Assembly (NCBI GenBank): GCA_963801045.1
Contig: CAWDDC010000004.1
Location: 1,818,380-1,882,379, forward strand
Origin: JACCWP01 sp963801045
GTDB lineage: Bacteria > Actinomycetota > Actinomycetes > Propionibacteriales > Nocardioidaceae
Reading direction: 5' to 3'
Length of the DNA: 64,000 bases
The notes under the pieces were generated by a model. It was not told the DNA's origin. It saw only the letters and a program-made list of their open reading frames with translations, and did no database searches. A program made the translations under genes and the position numbers. Shown in pieces: positions 27,652 through 35,722 of this stretch. Position 1 is the first letter of the stretch. Every line of letters starts with the position of its first letter.

Positions 27652-28344
27652 TCAGTCCATCCGGAATCGGGGCGAGAGTGCGTACCGCAGCAGCACCACG
27701 TCGTCGATCCGGCGTACGTCCGCGAGCGTCGCACGCCGGTCGGGATTCCACGGGAAGCGGCCGTCGTCGACGAACCGTCGGGCCCGGGAGTCGCCGACGA
27801 ACAGCGGTGCGACGACCAGGTGCAGCTCGTCGGCGAGGTCCGCGGTCAGGAACTGGGTGTGCACCCTGCCACCCCCCTCGACCATCAGCCGCCGCACGCC
27901 CCGGGTGTGCAGATCCTCGCTCATCAGGCGCATGTCCACCGGCTGACCGCCGTCGACCACGGTCGCCACCTGTCCGAGCCGGTCGAGGGCACCGGACACC
28001 GCCGGGCTCGCGCAGTAGACCAGCTTGTCGGAGTCACCGGTCGCGAAGAAGTCTGCGCACGGGTCGAGCTGCGCCCCTTGGGTCACGGTCACCTTGATCG
28101 GCGAGCGCGGCAGCCCTCGCGCGACCCGGTCGTCCTGCCGCTCGCGTGCGCGCACGAGCAGCCGTGGGTTGTCCTTGCGCACGGTGGCGGCGCCGACGAG
28201 GATCGCGTCGCAGCCGGCCCGCACGGCGTCCACCCGGTCGAGGTCCGCGGCGTTGGACAGCACGAGCCGCTGCTCGGCCGAGCTGTCGAGGTAGCCGTCG
28301 ATCGAGATGCTGCAGCTCAGCAGCGTGTACGGACGCTCAGCCAC
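27652..28344 (-). CDS. RibD-type pyrimidine reductase (dihydrofolate-reductase fold, no deaminase domain)
   Basis: 230 residues matching only the reductase half of RibD: LLSCSISIDGYLD (N terminus), AGCDAILVGAATVRKDNPRL (nucleotide site) and RRLMVEGGGRVHTQFL followed by DELHLVVAPLFVGDS. The family reduces the ribosyl side chain of the GCHII-derived pyrimidine with NADPH, as fungal Rib7 does. It lies between ribA and a flippase-like membrane gene, 13 nt from ribA and overlapping the membrane-protein gene by 8 nt. A role in an orphan pathway from GTP is inferred. Confidence 0.88.
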   Translation of the reverse strand: MAERPYTLLSCSISIDGYLDSSAEQRLVLSNAADLDRVDAVRAGCDAILVGAATVRKDNPRLLVRARERQDDRVARGLPRSPIKVTVTQGAQLDPCADFFATGDSDKLVYCASPAVSGALDRLGQVATVVDGGQPVDMRLMSEDLHTRGVRRLMVEGGGRVHTQFLTADLADELHLVVAPLFVGDSRARRFVDDGRFPWNPDRRATLADVRRIDDVVLLRYALSPRFRMD

Positions 28345-29326
28345 GAACGACGCCTTCCAGGCCGGCCGTGGCCGCCATCCTCGTCCGCGCGGGACCTGCC
28401 CGGTCCGGACCGTCAGCCCCGCGGTGGAACCACGCCACGATCAGGACCACGGCACCCGGCAGGCTCGCGACCACGACCATGACCCCGAACACCACGGCGG
28501 TGGCGACGCCCTGGGCCGCGCTCAGCCCGGCCGCGTGGAACGCCCACGCGGCCACGCCCTCACGAGGGCCCCACCCGGCGATGTTCATCGGGATGGCCAT
28601 CGCCAGCAGCACGAGCAGCGCCAGCGGCAGCATCCGCAGCAGCGAGGCGGTGGATCCGGCGTTCCGCGCGGCGATCAGGAAGATGGCGGCGTGGCCGGCG
28701 ACGACCACGGCGGAGGTGAGCACGATGCCGGGCCACGCCCGCCGCGCGAGCAGCCCGTCGCGGAGGTCCGCTGAAACGGTACGTACGGCCCGCGCCGCGA
28801 GCGACGGTCCGTCGTGGGGCCGGGCCCGGCTCAGCAGCGCCGCGGCCACGACGCCGACCACGACCACGCCCGCGGCGAACGGGACGAACGACCGCACCGG
28901 CGACGGCAGCAGGAGCAGCACGACCACGCCCAGCACGACCTGCACCACCTGTCCGGCAGAACGCTCCCACGCGACGGCACGCAGGCTCAGGCCGACGTCG
29001 CCGACGTCGCGGCCGTGCCGGACCGCCCGGTGCACGTCGCCGAGCACGCCCCCGGGGAGGGTGGTGTTGAGGAACTGCGACCGGAAGTACGCCGGGACCG
29101 CTGCCCGCAACGGCACACCCGCACCGAGACCGCCCGACACCAGGCTCCATCGCCACGCGCAGCACACCGTGGTCAACGCCGAGATGCCCGCGGCGGCCAC
29201 GAGCGACCACCCGTCGACCATGCCGACGGCATCGCGGAACGGGCCGGCGCCCAGCCGCCAGACCAGGACGGCCAGGATCGCGGCGCCGCCCAGCGGGCGG
29301 GCCCACGTCCACCAGGTCCGGGTCAT
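28337..29326 (-). CDS. LPG-synthase/flippase-like membrane protein (UPF0104)
   Basis: About 329 residues with 7-8 transmembrane helices, of the lysylphosphatidylglycerol-synthase transmembrane-domain family. RSQFLNTTLPGGVLGDVHRAV is the diagnostic loop, and MAIPMNIAGWGPREGVAAWAF a second signature. The C-terminal aminoacyltransferase domain of MprF is absent, so a lipid or glycolipid flippase role is likelier than lysine transfer. The start at 29326 has GGAG upstream; a GTG at 29395 overlapping the glycosyltransferase stop is the alternative. Confidence 0.82.
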   Translation of the reverse strand: MTRTWWTWARPLGGAAILAVLVWRLGAGPFRDAVGMVDGWSLVAAAGISALTTVCCAWRWSLVSGGLGAGVPLRAAVPAYFRSQFLNTTLPGGVLGDVHRAVRHGRDVGDVGLSLRAVAWERSAGQVVQVVLGVVVLLLLPSPVRSFVPFAAGVVVVGVVAAALLSRARPHDGPSLAARAVRTVSADLRDGLLARRAWPGIVLTSAVVVAGHAAIFLIAARNAGSTASLLRMLPLALLVLLAMAIPMNIAGWGPREGVAAWAFHAAGLSAAQGVATAVVFGVMVVVASLPGAVVLIVAWFHRGADGPDRAGPARTRMAATAGLEGVVRG

Positions 29327-29391
29327 CCCGGGCTCCGATCTGCTGCCGTAGTGCTCCCTGGGGTGACATACGGGCGCCGTGCCGTGGCGGT

Positions 29392-30462
29392 TCACCGCCG
29401 TGCCACCTCCGCGAGGACTCCGGAGACCCGCGCCGCCGTAGCCGTCCAGTCCGACAGCGTCGGGCGGCGCTCCTGGGCCGCGTTCCGGAGTCGCTGCCGC
29501 AGGGCGTCGTCTCCGAGCCAGCTGCGCAGCGCGGTCGCGAGGGCCGCCGCGTCGCCGGGCGGCACCAGCAGGCCGGGCCGGCTCCCGGCGGCCGTGCGTC
29601 CGAGCGTCTCGGGCAGACCGCCGACGGTCGTGGCGACGACGGGCAGCCCGCGCGCCAGCGCCTCGGTGACCACCATGCCGTAGGTCTCGCCCCGCGAGGC
29701 CAGAACCAGCACGTCCGCCGCGGCGTACGCGGCGTCGAGGTCACCGCCCGTCAGCGGTCCGGTGAGGACCACCCGGTCACCGACTCCGACCTCGCGGGCC
29801 CGACGGCAGAGGCTGTCGACGAAGCCTGGGTCGAGGGTCAGGCTGCCGACGCACACGCAGCGCCAGCGCAGCTCGGCGAGCGTCGCCAGCGCGGCCAGCA
29901 GCACGTCGTGCCCCTTGTGCGGCGCCACCGCCGCGACGCAGAGCAGCTGCCCGCCGGACGCCGTCCCGGGCGCACGACCGGCCGGCTCGACGCCGGGTTC
30001 CGCGACGTGCACCAGGGCGGGTGGCAGCGCGTAGAGGTCGAGCAGCCGGCCGCGGGTCCACGTGCTGGTCGTGACGACCGCGGCCGCGGCCGACAGGACC
30101 GCGCGCTCCCGCTCTCGGGCGGCGGCGACGTCGGCCTCGCCCGTCCCGTCCCCCAACGGCATGTGCACCAGGACGACCAGGCGCAGCCGAGCCGCCTCCG
30201 GCACCAGGACCTCCGGGACCGCGGACGCGATCAGGCCGTCGACGAGCACGACCGCGCCGTCCGGGACTCCCGCGACGGCTCCCGCGAGAGCGGCGGTCGC
30301 CGCCGGGTCCGGCGAGGGCCACGAGCCGGGCACGGGTCGCACCTGCACGGACCACCCGGTCGCGGCGAGCCCGGCGCAGATCCGGCGGTCGTAGCTGTTG
30401 CCGCCGCTCGGCCGGGACGGGTCGTCGATGCTGTCCGGCACGACGACGTGGACGACGGTCAC
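29392..30462 (-). CDS. GT4-family glycosyltransferase
   Basis: 356 residues, GT-B fold, retaining family GT4. The N-terminal domain starts VTVVHVVVPDSIDDPSRPSG with the glycine-rich SGGNSYDRRICAGLA. The C-terminal nucleotide-sugar domain has VAAVAPHKGHDVLLAAL and the E-x7-E region SRGETYGMVVTEALARGLPVV. No signal or membrane helix is seen. The GTG at 30462 makes a GTGA overlap with the upstream PTPS-like gene. Donor and acceptor unknown; location beside a flippase-like protein suggests a lipid or pterin-type acceptor. Confidence 0.88.
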   Translation of the reverse strand: MTVVHVVVPDSIDDPSRPSGGNSYDRRICAGLAATGWSVQVRPVPGSWPSPDPAATAALAGAVAGVPDGAVVLVDGLIASAVPEVLVPEAARLRLVVLVHMPLGDGTGEADVAAARERERAVLSAAAAVVTTSTWTRGRLLDLYALPPALVHVAEPGVEPAGRAPGTASGGQLLCVAAVAPHKGHDVLLAALATLAELRWRCVCVGSLTLDPGFVDSLCRRAREVGVGDRVVLTGPLTGGDLDAAYAAADVLVLASRGETYGMVVTEALARGLPVVATTVGGLPETLGRTAAGSRPGLLVPPGDAAALATALRSWLGDDALRQRLRNAAQERRPTLSDWTATAARVSGVLAEVARR

Positions 30463-30857
30463 GGCGCTCGCTCGTAGCTCGCCCACGCGACGTGCGACTC
30501 GTGCAGCGTGACCGCGATCGCCGCGAGCTCCCGGGCCCCGTCGCCGAGGGCGCCGGCACGTACGCGCTCTGCGAGCCGATCGGCGATCACCTGCGCCAAC
30601 GCCTCCGTCGTGGTGTTCATGCCGGCGAACTCCGCCTCGTCGTCGAGGTTGCGGTAGCTCAGCTCGCCGACCACGGCGTGCAGCTCCTCGGCCGCCCGCC
30701 CGATGTCGACCACGATGTTGTCGGCGTCGAGCTCTGCCCGGCGGAACGTGGCGTCGACGACGAAGGTCGCACCGTGCAGAGCCTGTGCCGGTCCGAACAC
30801 CTCGCCGCGGAAGCTGTGCGCGATCATCATGTGGTCGCGGACGGTCACGCTGAACAT
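30459..30857 (-). CDS. 6-pyruvoyl-tetrahydropterin synthase/QueD homologue, divergent active site
   Basis: 132 residues of T-fold PTPS/QueD type: RDHMMIAHSFRGEVF, LHGATFVVDATF, then LSYRNLDDEAEFAGMNTTTEALAQ (split motif) and VTLHESHVAW near the end (Glu 120). Zinc-ligand positions His 14 and His 28 are kept, but the second His of the usual HGH is Ala 30, and no Cys occupies the QueD catalytic position before it. The chemistry may therefore differ from QueD and PTPS. Within the run it follows the MDR gene by 4 nt and overlaps the glycosyltransferase gene. Confidence 0.83.
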   Translation of the reverse strand: MFSVTVRDHMMIAHSFRGEVFGPAQALHGATFVVDATFRRAELDADNIVVDIGRAAEELHAVVGELSYRNLDDEAEFAGMNTTTEALAQVIADRLAERVRAGALGDGARELAAIAVTLHESHVAWASYERAP

Positions 30858-30861
30858 CGGT

Positions 30862-31842
30862 TCACCCCTTTCCGTAGGTGAGGGTGTGGCACAGCGCCGG
30901 CAGGCTTCCGCTCGACAACCGGGCCATGACGTCGGGCAGCTCGTCGAAGCGGGACGCGCCGGTGATCAACGCGTCGAACGCGGGGTCGCGAAGCAGGTCG
31001 AGGGCGAGCGCCATCCGGTCGGTGGGGGTGCGGCTCCCCCGGCGCGCCGCCGCCACCTGACCGACCTGACTGGCGCGAATGCCGAGGCGGCCGGAGTGGA
31101 AGGCGCCCCCGAGCGAGAGGCGGATCTCGGCGTCGCCGTACCAGCTGAGGTCGACGACTGTGCCCTCCGGCGCGAGCAGGTCGAGCGAACGCTGCAGCCC
31201 CGCCGAGGTGGCGCTGGCGTGCACGACCAGGTCGCGGTCTCCCGCCGCGTCGTCGGGCAGTGCGAAGTCGACGTCGAGCGCGGCCGCGACGTCGGCGCGC
31301 GAGGCGTCGACGTCGACGAGGGTGACCGCGACACCGGGGAACCGACGGAGCAGCCGTGCGACGGAGCAGCCCACCATGCCGGCGCCCACGACGGTGATGC
31401 GGTCGCCGAGCAGCGGGGCGGCGTCCCACAGCGCGTTGACGGCGGTCTCCACCGTGCCGGCGAGCACCGCCCGCGCCGGCGGCACGTCGTCGGGCACGAC
31501 CACCACGGCGCCGGCCGGTACGACGTACGCCGTCTGGTGCGGGTAGAGGCAGAAGACGGTGCGACCCCGCAGCTCCGGCGGCCCGTGCTCGACCACACCG
31601 ACGTTGAGGTACCCGTACTTGACCGGGGCCGGGAAGTCGCCGTCCTGGAACGGCGCCCGCATCGCGGCGTACTGGCTGGCCGGCACGCCGCCCCGGAACA
31701 CCAGCGTCTCGGTGCCCCGGCTCACCCCGGTGTGCAGCGTGCGCACGAGGACGTCGTCCGGACCCGGCTCCGGCAGCGGGACCGGGCGGATCTCGCCCAC
31801 GCCGGGTTCGCGCAGCCAGAACGCGAGCTCGCCACCCGACAC
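30862..31842 (-). CDS. MDR-family (zinc-type alcohol dehydrogenase-like) oxidoreductase
   Basis: 326 residues. GroES-like N-terminal half (GPDDVLVRTLHTGVSRGTE) and a Rossmann half with ITVVGAGMVGCSVARLL and TLVDVDASRADVAAAL. The cysteine cluster of the structural zinc lobe is absent. It likely oxidises or reduces a sugar-like side chain using NAD(P). First gene of the minus-strand run; its promoter faces the CDP-alcohol fusion gene across an 85-nt spacer. The start is one of two GTGs (31842 preferred, AGGG 8 nt upstream; 31851 possible). Confidence 0.82.
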   Translation of the reverse strand: MSGGELAFWLREPGVGEIRPVPLPEPGPDDVLVRTLHTGVSRGTETLVFRGGVPASQYAAMRAPFQDGDFPAPVKYGYLNVGVVEHGPPELRGRTVFCLYPHQTAYVVPAGAVVVVPDDVPPARAVLAGTVETAVNALWDAAPLLGDRITVVGAGMVGCSVARLLRRFPGVAVTLVDVDASRADVAAALDVDFALPDDAAGDRDLVVHASATSAGLQRSLDLLAPEGTVVDLSWYGDAEIRLSLGGAFHSGRLGIRASQVGQVAAARRGSRTPTDRMALALDLLRDPAFDALITGASRFDELPDVMARLSSGSLPALCHTLTYGKG

Positions 31843-31927
31843 CGGCCACACCCTACTCAGGCACCGGAGTGAACCGGGGCGGCCCGTTGCCCGTACCACT
31901 GCTGTACCCCACGGCTACGGAGGAACG

Positions 31928-34411
31928 GTGCGTCCGGCTCGCAACGACCCGCTGATCGGGCTGCTCGCCCAGCTGGCGCTGCTCGCTGCGCTTGCCGGGA
32001 CCGTCGGCCTGGGCCCCACCGGCTGGGTCGTCGGGACCGCCTGCGGCGTGACGACGTACGTGGGGCTGACCCGTGGCCTGGCACGCCACGGCGGCGGCGG
32101 CGGCTTGCGGCCTGCCGACCGCGTGACGCTCACCCGCGCGACGATCGTCGGCGCGGTCGCGGCGCTGGTCGCCGACTCGTTCAGCCGGCCCACACCGGTG
32201 ACGTTGCTGGTGGCTCTGACGGTCGTCGCCCTGCTGCTGGACGCGATCGACGGCTGGCTCGCCCGGCGCACCGCCTCGGTGACGACGCTCGGCGCGCGCT
32301 TCGACCTGGAGGTCGACGCGTTCCTGATCCTGGTCCTCAGCGTCTACGTCGCCCGCTCGGCGGGCGCCTGGGTGCTGGCGATCGGCGCCGCCCGCTACCT
32401 GTTCGTCGGTGCAGGCTGGCTGCTGCCGTGGCTGCGCGGGACGCTGCCGCCGCGCCGGTGGTGCAAGGTCGTCGCGGCGACCCAGGGCGTCGTCCTGGCG
32501 ACAACGGCCGCTGCCGTCCTGCCCCCCTGGCTGGCGAGCGCGGCACTCGGCACGGCCCTCGTCCTGCTGGCCGAGTCGTTCGGCCGCGAGGTGTGGGGAC
32601 TGTGGGCTCTCCGGCCCGTCGGGGACGTACGCGTCATCGACCTGGTCCGCTGGCCCGGACCGGGCGGCAGGGCGGCGACCGGGCGGGGCGAGCTCGGGAT
32701 GAAACGGCTGTCGGGCTTCACCCGCTCCCCGGAGGGTCGACGGCGGCTCCGTCCTGTCGTGGCCGGGCTGATCAGCGTCCTGGCCTGCCTGCTGGTGTGG
32801 CTCGCCCTGGTCGCGCCGAACGAGCTGTCCCGGATGACGCCGGGCGAGTTCCTGCGCATCCCGCTCGAGGGGCTCCTCGTCGTCGCACTCGTGCTGGTGC
32901 TGCCGGTGCGAGCGGGGCTGGTGCTGGCCGTGCTCGCCGGGCTGGTGCTCGGCCTGCTCACGATCGTGAAGGTCCTCGACATGGCCTTCTACGAGACGCT
33001 CGGCCGGCGGTTCAACCCCGCCACCGACGGGAACTACGTCGAGCCGGCCCTGGACTTCGTCCGTGACGAGATCGGCGGCGGCACGGCGACCGCCGCCATG
33101 ATCGGACTCGCGGCGCTGGCAGTCGGCGTGCTCGTCGTCATGCCCCTGGCGGTGCTCCGCGTAACCCGGGTCGCGGACCGGCACCGGGACACCTCGGTCC
33201 GCGCGGTCGTGGCGCTCGGAGTCGTCTGGGTCGTCTGCGCCGTCGCGGGCCTGCAGATCGTCCCCGGCGCGCCACTCGCGTCGACCAGCGCTGCCGGCCT
33301 CGCGTCCAGCCACGTGACCGAGCTGCGCGACACCATCCAGGACCGGGAGGTGTTCGCGAAGGAGCTCGCCGTCGACCGCTTCGAGGACACCCCCGACGGC
33401 CAGCTGCTCACCGGGCTGCGCGGCAAGGACGTCCTGCTGGTGTTCGTCGAGAGCTACGGACGCGTCGCGGTCGAGGGGTCGGACCTCTCGGCGGAGGTCG
33501 ACTCCGTGCTGGACGCCGGGACCGACCGTCTCCGTGCGGCGGGGTTCTCGTCCCGCAGCGCCTTCCTGACCTCACCCACGTTCGGCGCCGGCAGCTGGCT
33601 GGCGCACGCCACGTTGCAGTCCGGCCTCTGGATCGACAACGAGCTGCGCTACGCCGACCTGTTCGCCAGCGACCGCCTGACCCTCAGCGACGCCTTCAAG
33701 AGCGCGGGATGGCGGACGGTCGGCACCGTGCCCGCGAACGATCGGGACTGGCCCGAGGGCACGTCGTTCTACGACTGGGACGCGCTCTACGACTCCCGCA
33801 ACGTGGGCTACGCCGGTCCGGAGTTCAGCTACGCCTCCATGCCGGACCAGTACACGCTGTCCGCCTTCCGGCGTCTCGAGCTGGCCGAGCGCGAGCGTGC
33901 TCCGGTGATGGCCGAGATCGACCTGGTGTCGAGCCACAACCCGTGGACACCCGTACCCCGCATGATCGACTGGAGCAAGGTCGGCGACGGCTCCGTCTTC
34001 GACGGCATGCCGGGAGAGGGTCAGTCGCCCGACGAGGTGTGGCCCGATCCCGACAAGGTGCAGACCGCGTACGGGCAGACGATCGAGTACTCGCTGAACG
34101 CGCTGATCTCCTACGTGCAGACGTACCCGGACGACGACCTCGTGCTCGTCGTCCTCGGCGACCACCAGCCCGCGACGATCGTGTCGGGTTCGGACGCCGG
34201 CCGCGACGTGCCGATCACGATCATCGCCCACGACCCGGACGTCATGGACCGGATGGCCCCGTGGGGCTGGCAGGACGGCATGAACCCGGACCCCGACGCA
34301 CCGGTCTGGCCGATGGACGAGTTCCGCGACCGCTTCCTCACCGCGTACGGACCACATCCGCCCTCGGCTCCCTCAGTTCCGTCGGTGACCGAAGCATCCG
34401 GGTCGGACTGA
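31928..34411 (+). CDS. fusion: CDP-alcohol phosphatidyltransferase plus LtaS-like sulfatase membrane enzyme
   Basis: 827-residue single reading frame with no stop between its halves. Residues 1-250 form a CDP-alcohol phosphatidyltransferase with the full signature (DAIDGWLARR then GARFDLEVDAF, 105-132) among membrane helices. Residues about 265-430 hold several more helices. Residues about 480-820 form an extracytoplasmic sulfatase/phosphoglycerol-transferase-like domain (LLVFVESYGRVAVEG, LTSPTFGAGSW, LVSSHNPWTP, VVLGDHQPA). GTG at 31928 has GGAGG 4-5 nt before it. A Met at residue 258 marks where separate genes could join. It probably makes and then modifies a phospholipid-linked head group; substrates unknown. 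Confidence 0.85.
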   Translation: MRPARNDPLIGLLAQLALLAALAGTVGLGPTGWVVGTACGVTTYVGLTRGLARHGGGGGLRPADRVTLTRATIVGAVAALVADSFSRPTPVTLLVALTVVALLLDAIDGWLARRTASVTTLGARFDLEVDAFLILVLSVYVARSAGAWVLAIGAARYLFVGAGWLLPWLRGTLPPRRWCKVVAATQGVVLATTAAAVLPPWLASAALGTALVLLAESFGREVWGLWALRPVGDVRVIDLVRWPGPGGRAATGRGELGMKRLSGFTRSPEGRRRLRPVVAGLISVLACLLVWLALVAPNELSRMTPGEFLRIPLEGLLVVALVLVLPVRAGLVLAVLAGLVLGLLTIVKVLDMAFYETLGRRFNPATDGNYVEPALDFVRDEIGGGTATAAMIGLAALAVGVLVVMPLAVLRVTRVADRHRDTSVRAVVALGVVWVVCAVAGLQIVPGAPLASTSAAGLASSHVTELRDTIQDREVFAKELAVDRFEDTPDGQLLTGLRGKDVLLVFVESYGRVAVEGSDLSAEVDSVLDAGTDRLRAAGFSSRSAFLTSPTFGAGSWLAHATLQSGLWIDNELRYADLFASDRLTLSDAFKSAGWRTVGTVPANDRDWPEGTSFYDWDALYDSRNVGYAGPEFSYASMPDQYTLSAFRRLELAERERAPVMAEIDLVSSHNPWTPVPRMIDWSKVGDGSVFDGMPGEGQSPDEVWPDPDKVQTAYGQTIEYSLNALISYVQTYPDDDLVLVVLGDHQPATIVSGSDAGRDVPITIIAHDPDVMDRMAPWGWQDGMNPDPDAPVWPMDEFRDRFLTAYGPHPPSAPSVPSVTEASGSD

Positions 34412-34513
34412 CCTGCCGTGGACCAGACCCGCCTGCTCCGACCATCTAGGCTGCCGACCGAGCCAGATCGAACCGCTCGGGCCGCTACTGCGTTTCCTCG
34501 GTGGGAGGGTCCG

Positions 34514-35026
34514 ATGCCCGCGAACCAGGCCGCACTGATGCAGCAGCTCCACGACGAGCACGCCGCTGCGCTGTGGGCCTACTGCGTGCGGCTGACCGGG
34601 CAGGACCGGGCCCGCGCCGAGGACATCGCGCAGGAGACCATGCTGCGCGCCTGGCGACACCTCTCCACACTCGACACGTCCGCGGGACACGTGCGGGCGT
34701 GGTTGTTCACCGTCGCGCGCAACCTCGTGGTCGACGAGTGGCGCACCCGCCGCGTGCGCAGCGAGGTGACGGTGGCCGACGTGCCGGAGGTCGCCGACCT
34801 GGGCGACCACACCGACCAGCTGTTGCTGTCGTGGGTGGTGGCCGACGCAGTCACGAGGCTGTCACCCGAGCACCGCGCTGTGCTGCTGGAGTGCTACTAC
34901 CGGGGCGCGTCGGTGGCGGAGGCCGCGCGGCGCCTGGACATCCCCGAGGGCACGGTCAAGTCGCGCACCCACTACGCGCTGCGCGCACTTCGGCTCGCGC
35001 TCGAGGAGATGGGGGCCGGCGCATGA
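34514..35026 (+). CDS. ECF RNA polymerase sigma factor (SigL/SigK type)
   Basis: 170 residues: sigma2 (about 10-75, RAEDIAQETMLRAWRHL, then VRAWLFTVARNLVVDEWR) and sigma4 (about 115-165, LSPEHRAVLLECYYRGASVAEAA, split, then PEGTVKSRTHYALRAL). GGAGGG lies before the ATG. It overlaps the next gene, an anti-sigma factor, as ATGA. Resembles SigL-like actinobacterial factors controlled by zinc-binding anti-sigma partners. Its promoter target is not visible in the window. Confidence 0.92.
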   Translation: MPANQAALMQQLHDEHAAALWAYCVRLTGQDRARAEDIAQETMLRAWRHLSTLDTSAGHVRAWLFTVARNLVVDEWRTRRVRSEVTVADVPEVADLGDHTDQLLLSWVVADAVTRLSPEHRAVLLECYYRGASVAEAARRLDIPEGTVKSRTHYALRALRLALEEMGAGA

Positions 35027-35712
35027 CGTGTCCGCACGCCCATCTCGACGGCTCCTACGTCCTCGGTGCGCTGTCCCCGGCGGAACGGCAGCGGTTCGAG
35101 GAGCACCTGGCCGACTGTGCCGATTGCGCCCGGTCCGTACGCGAGCTGGCGGGGCTGCCCGGGCTCCTCGCCCGCGTCGACCCCGACATCCTGACGTCAC
35201 CGCCCGGCGCGGACCCGGTCCCGGAGACCCTGCTGCCCGCTCTCGTCGACGAGGTGCGACGGACGCAACGGCGGCGCACGTGGGTGACGGCAGGCACCGC
35301 CGCTGCCGCGGCGGTGGCCGTGACCGTCCTGTCGGTGACCGTCGCCAACGCCGTCACCGACGATCCCGCGACCACCGCGGAGCCGTCGGACACCGTCGCG
35401 GGCCAGACGATGGATCCCGTCGGCGAGGCGCCGGTGCGCGCCAGCGTGGCCTTCGAGGGAGTGGCGTGGGGCACCAAGCTCGACCTGACCTGCACCTACA
35501 CGCCGGAGGACGACGACTGGGAGCCGCGCGCGACGACGTACGCGCTGTTCGTCCGGACGCAGGGCGGGCAGCCCCAACAGGTCGCCACCTGGAAGGCGCT
35601 GCCGGGCAAGACCATGCAGCTGCCGGCGGCCACGGCCGCGAGTCCCGAGGACATCGTCTCGGTGCAGGTGCGCACGACCGACGGCACGCCGGTGCTGACG
35701 CTGACCGGGTGA
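35023..35712 (+). CDS. membrane anti-sigma factor with zinc-binding ZAS domain
   Basis: 229 residues. N-terminal ZAS domain with HxxxCxxC (His 28, Cys 32, Cys 35 in EEHLADCADCARSV), one transmembrane helix (about 88-108), then an extracytoplasmic beta-rich domain of about 110 residues with CTYTPEDDDWEP and YALFVRTQGGQPQ. It should sequester the ECF sigma factor encoded immediately upstream. RskA-like by layout. Convergent with the EamA transporter gene 10 nt away. Confidence 0.9.
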   Translation: MTCPHAHLDGSYVLGALSPAERQRFEEHLADCADCARSVRELAGLPGLLARVDPDILTSPPGADPVPETLLPALVDEVRRTQRRRTWVTAGTAAAAAVAVTVLSVTVANAVTDDPATTAEPSDTVAGQTMDPVGEAPVRASVAFEGVAWGTKLDLTCTYTPEDDDWEPRATTYALFVRTQGGQPQQVATWKALPGKTMQLPAATAASPEDIVSVQVRTTDGTPVLTLTG

Positions 35713-35722
35713 CCGCCACGGC

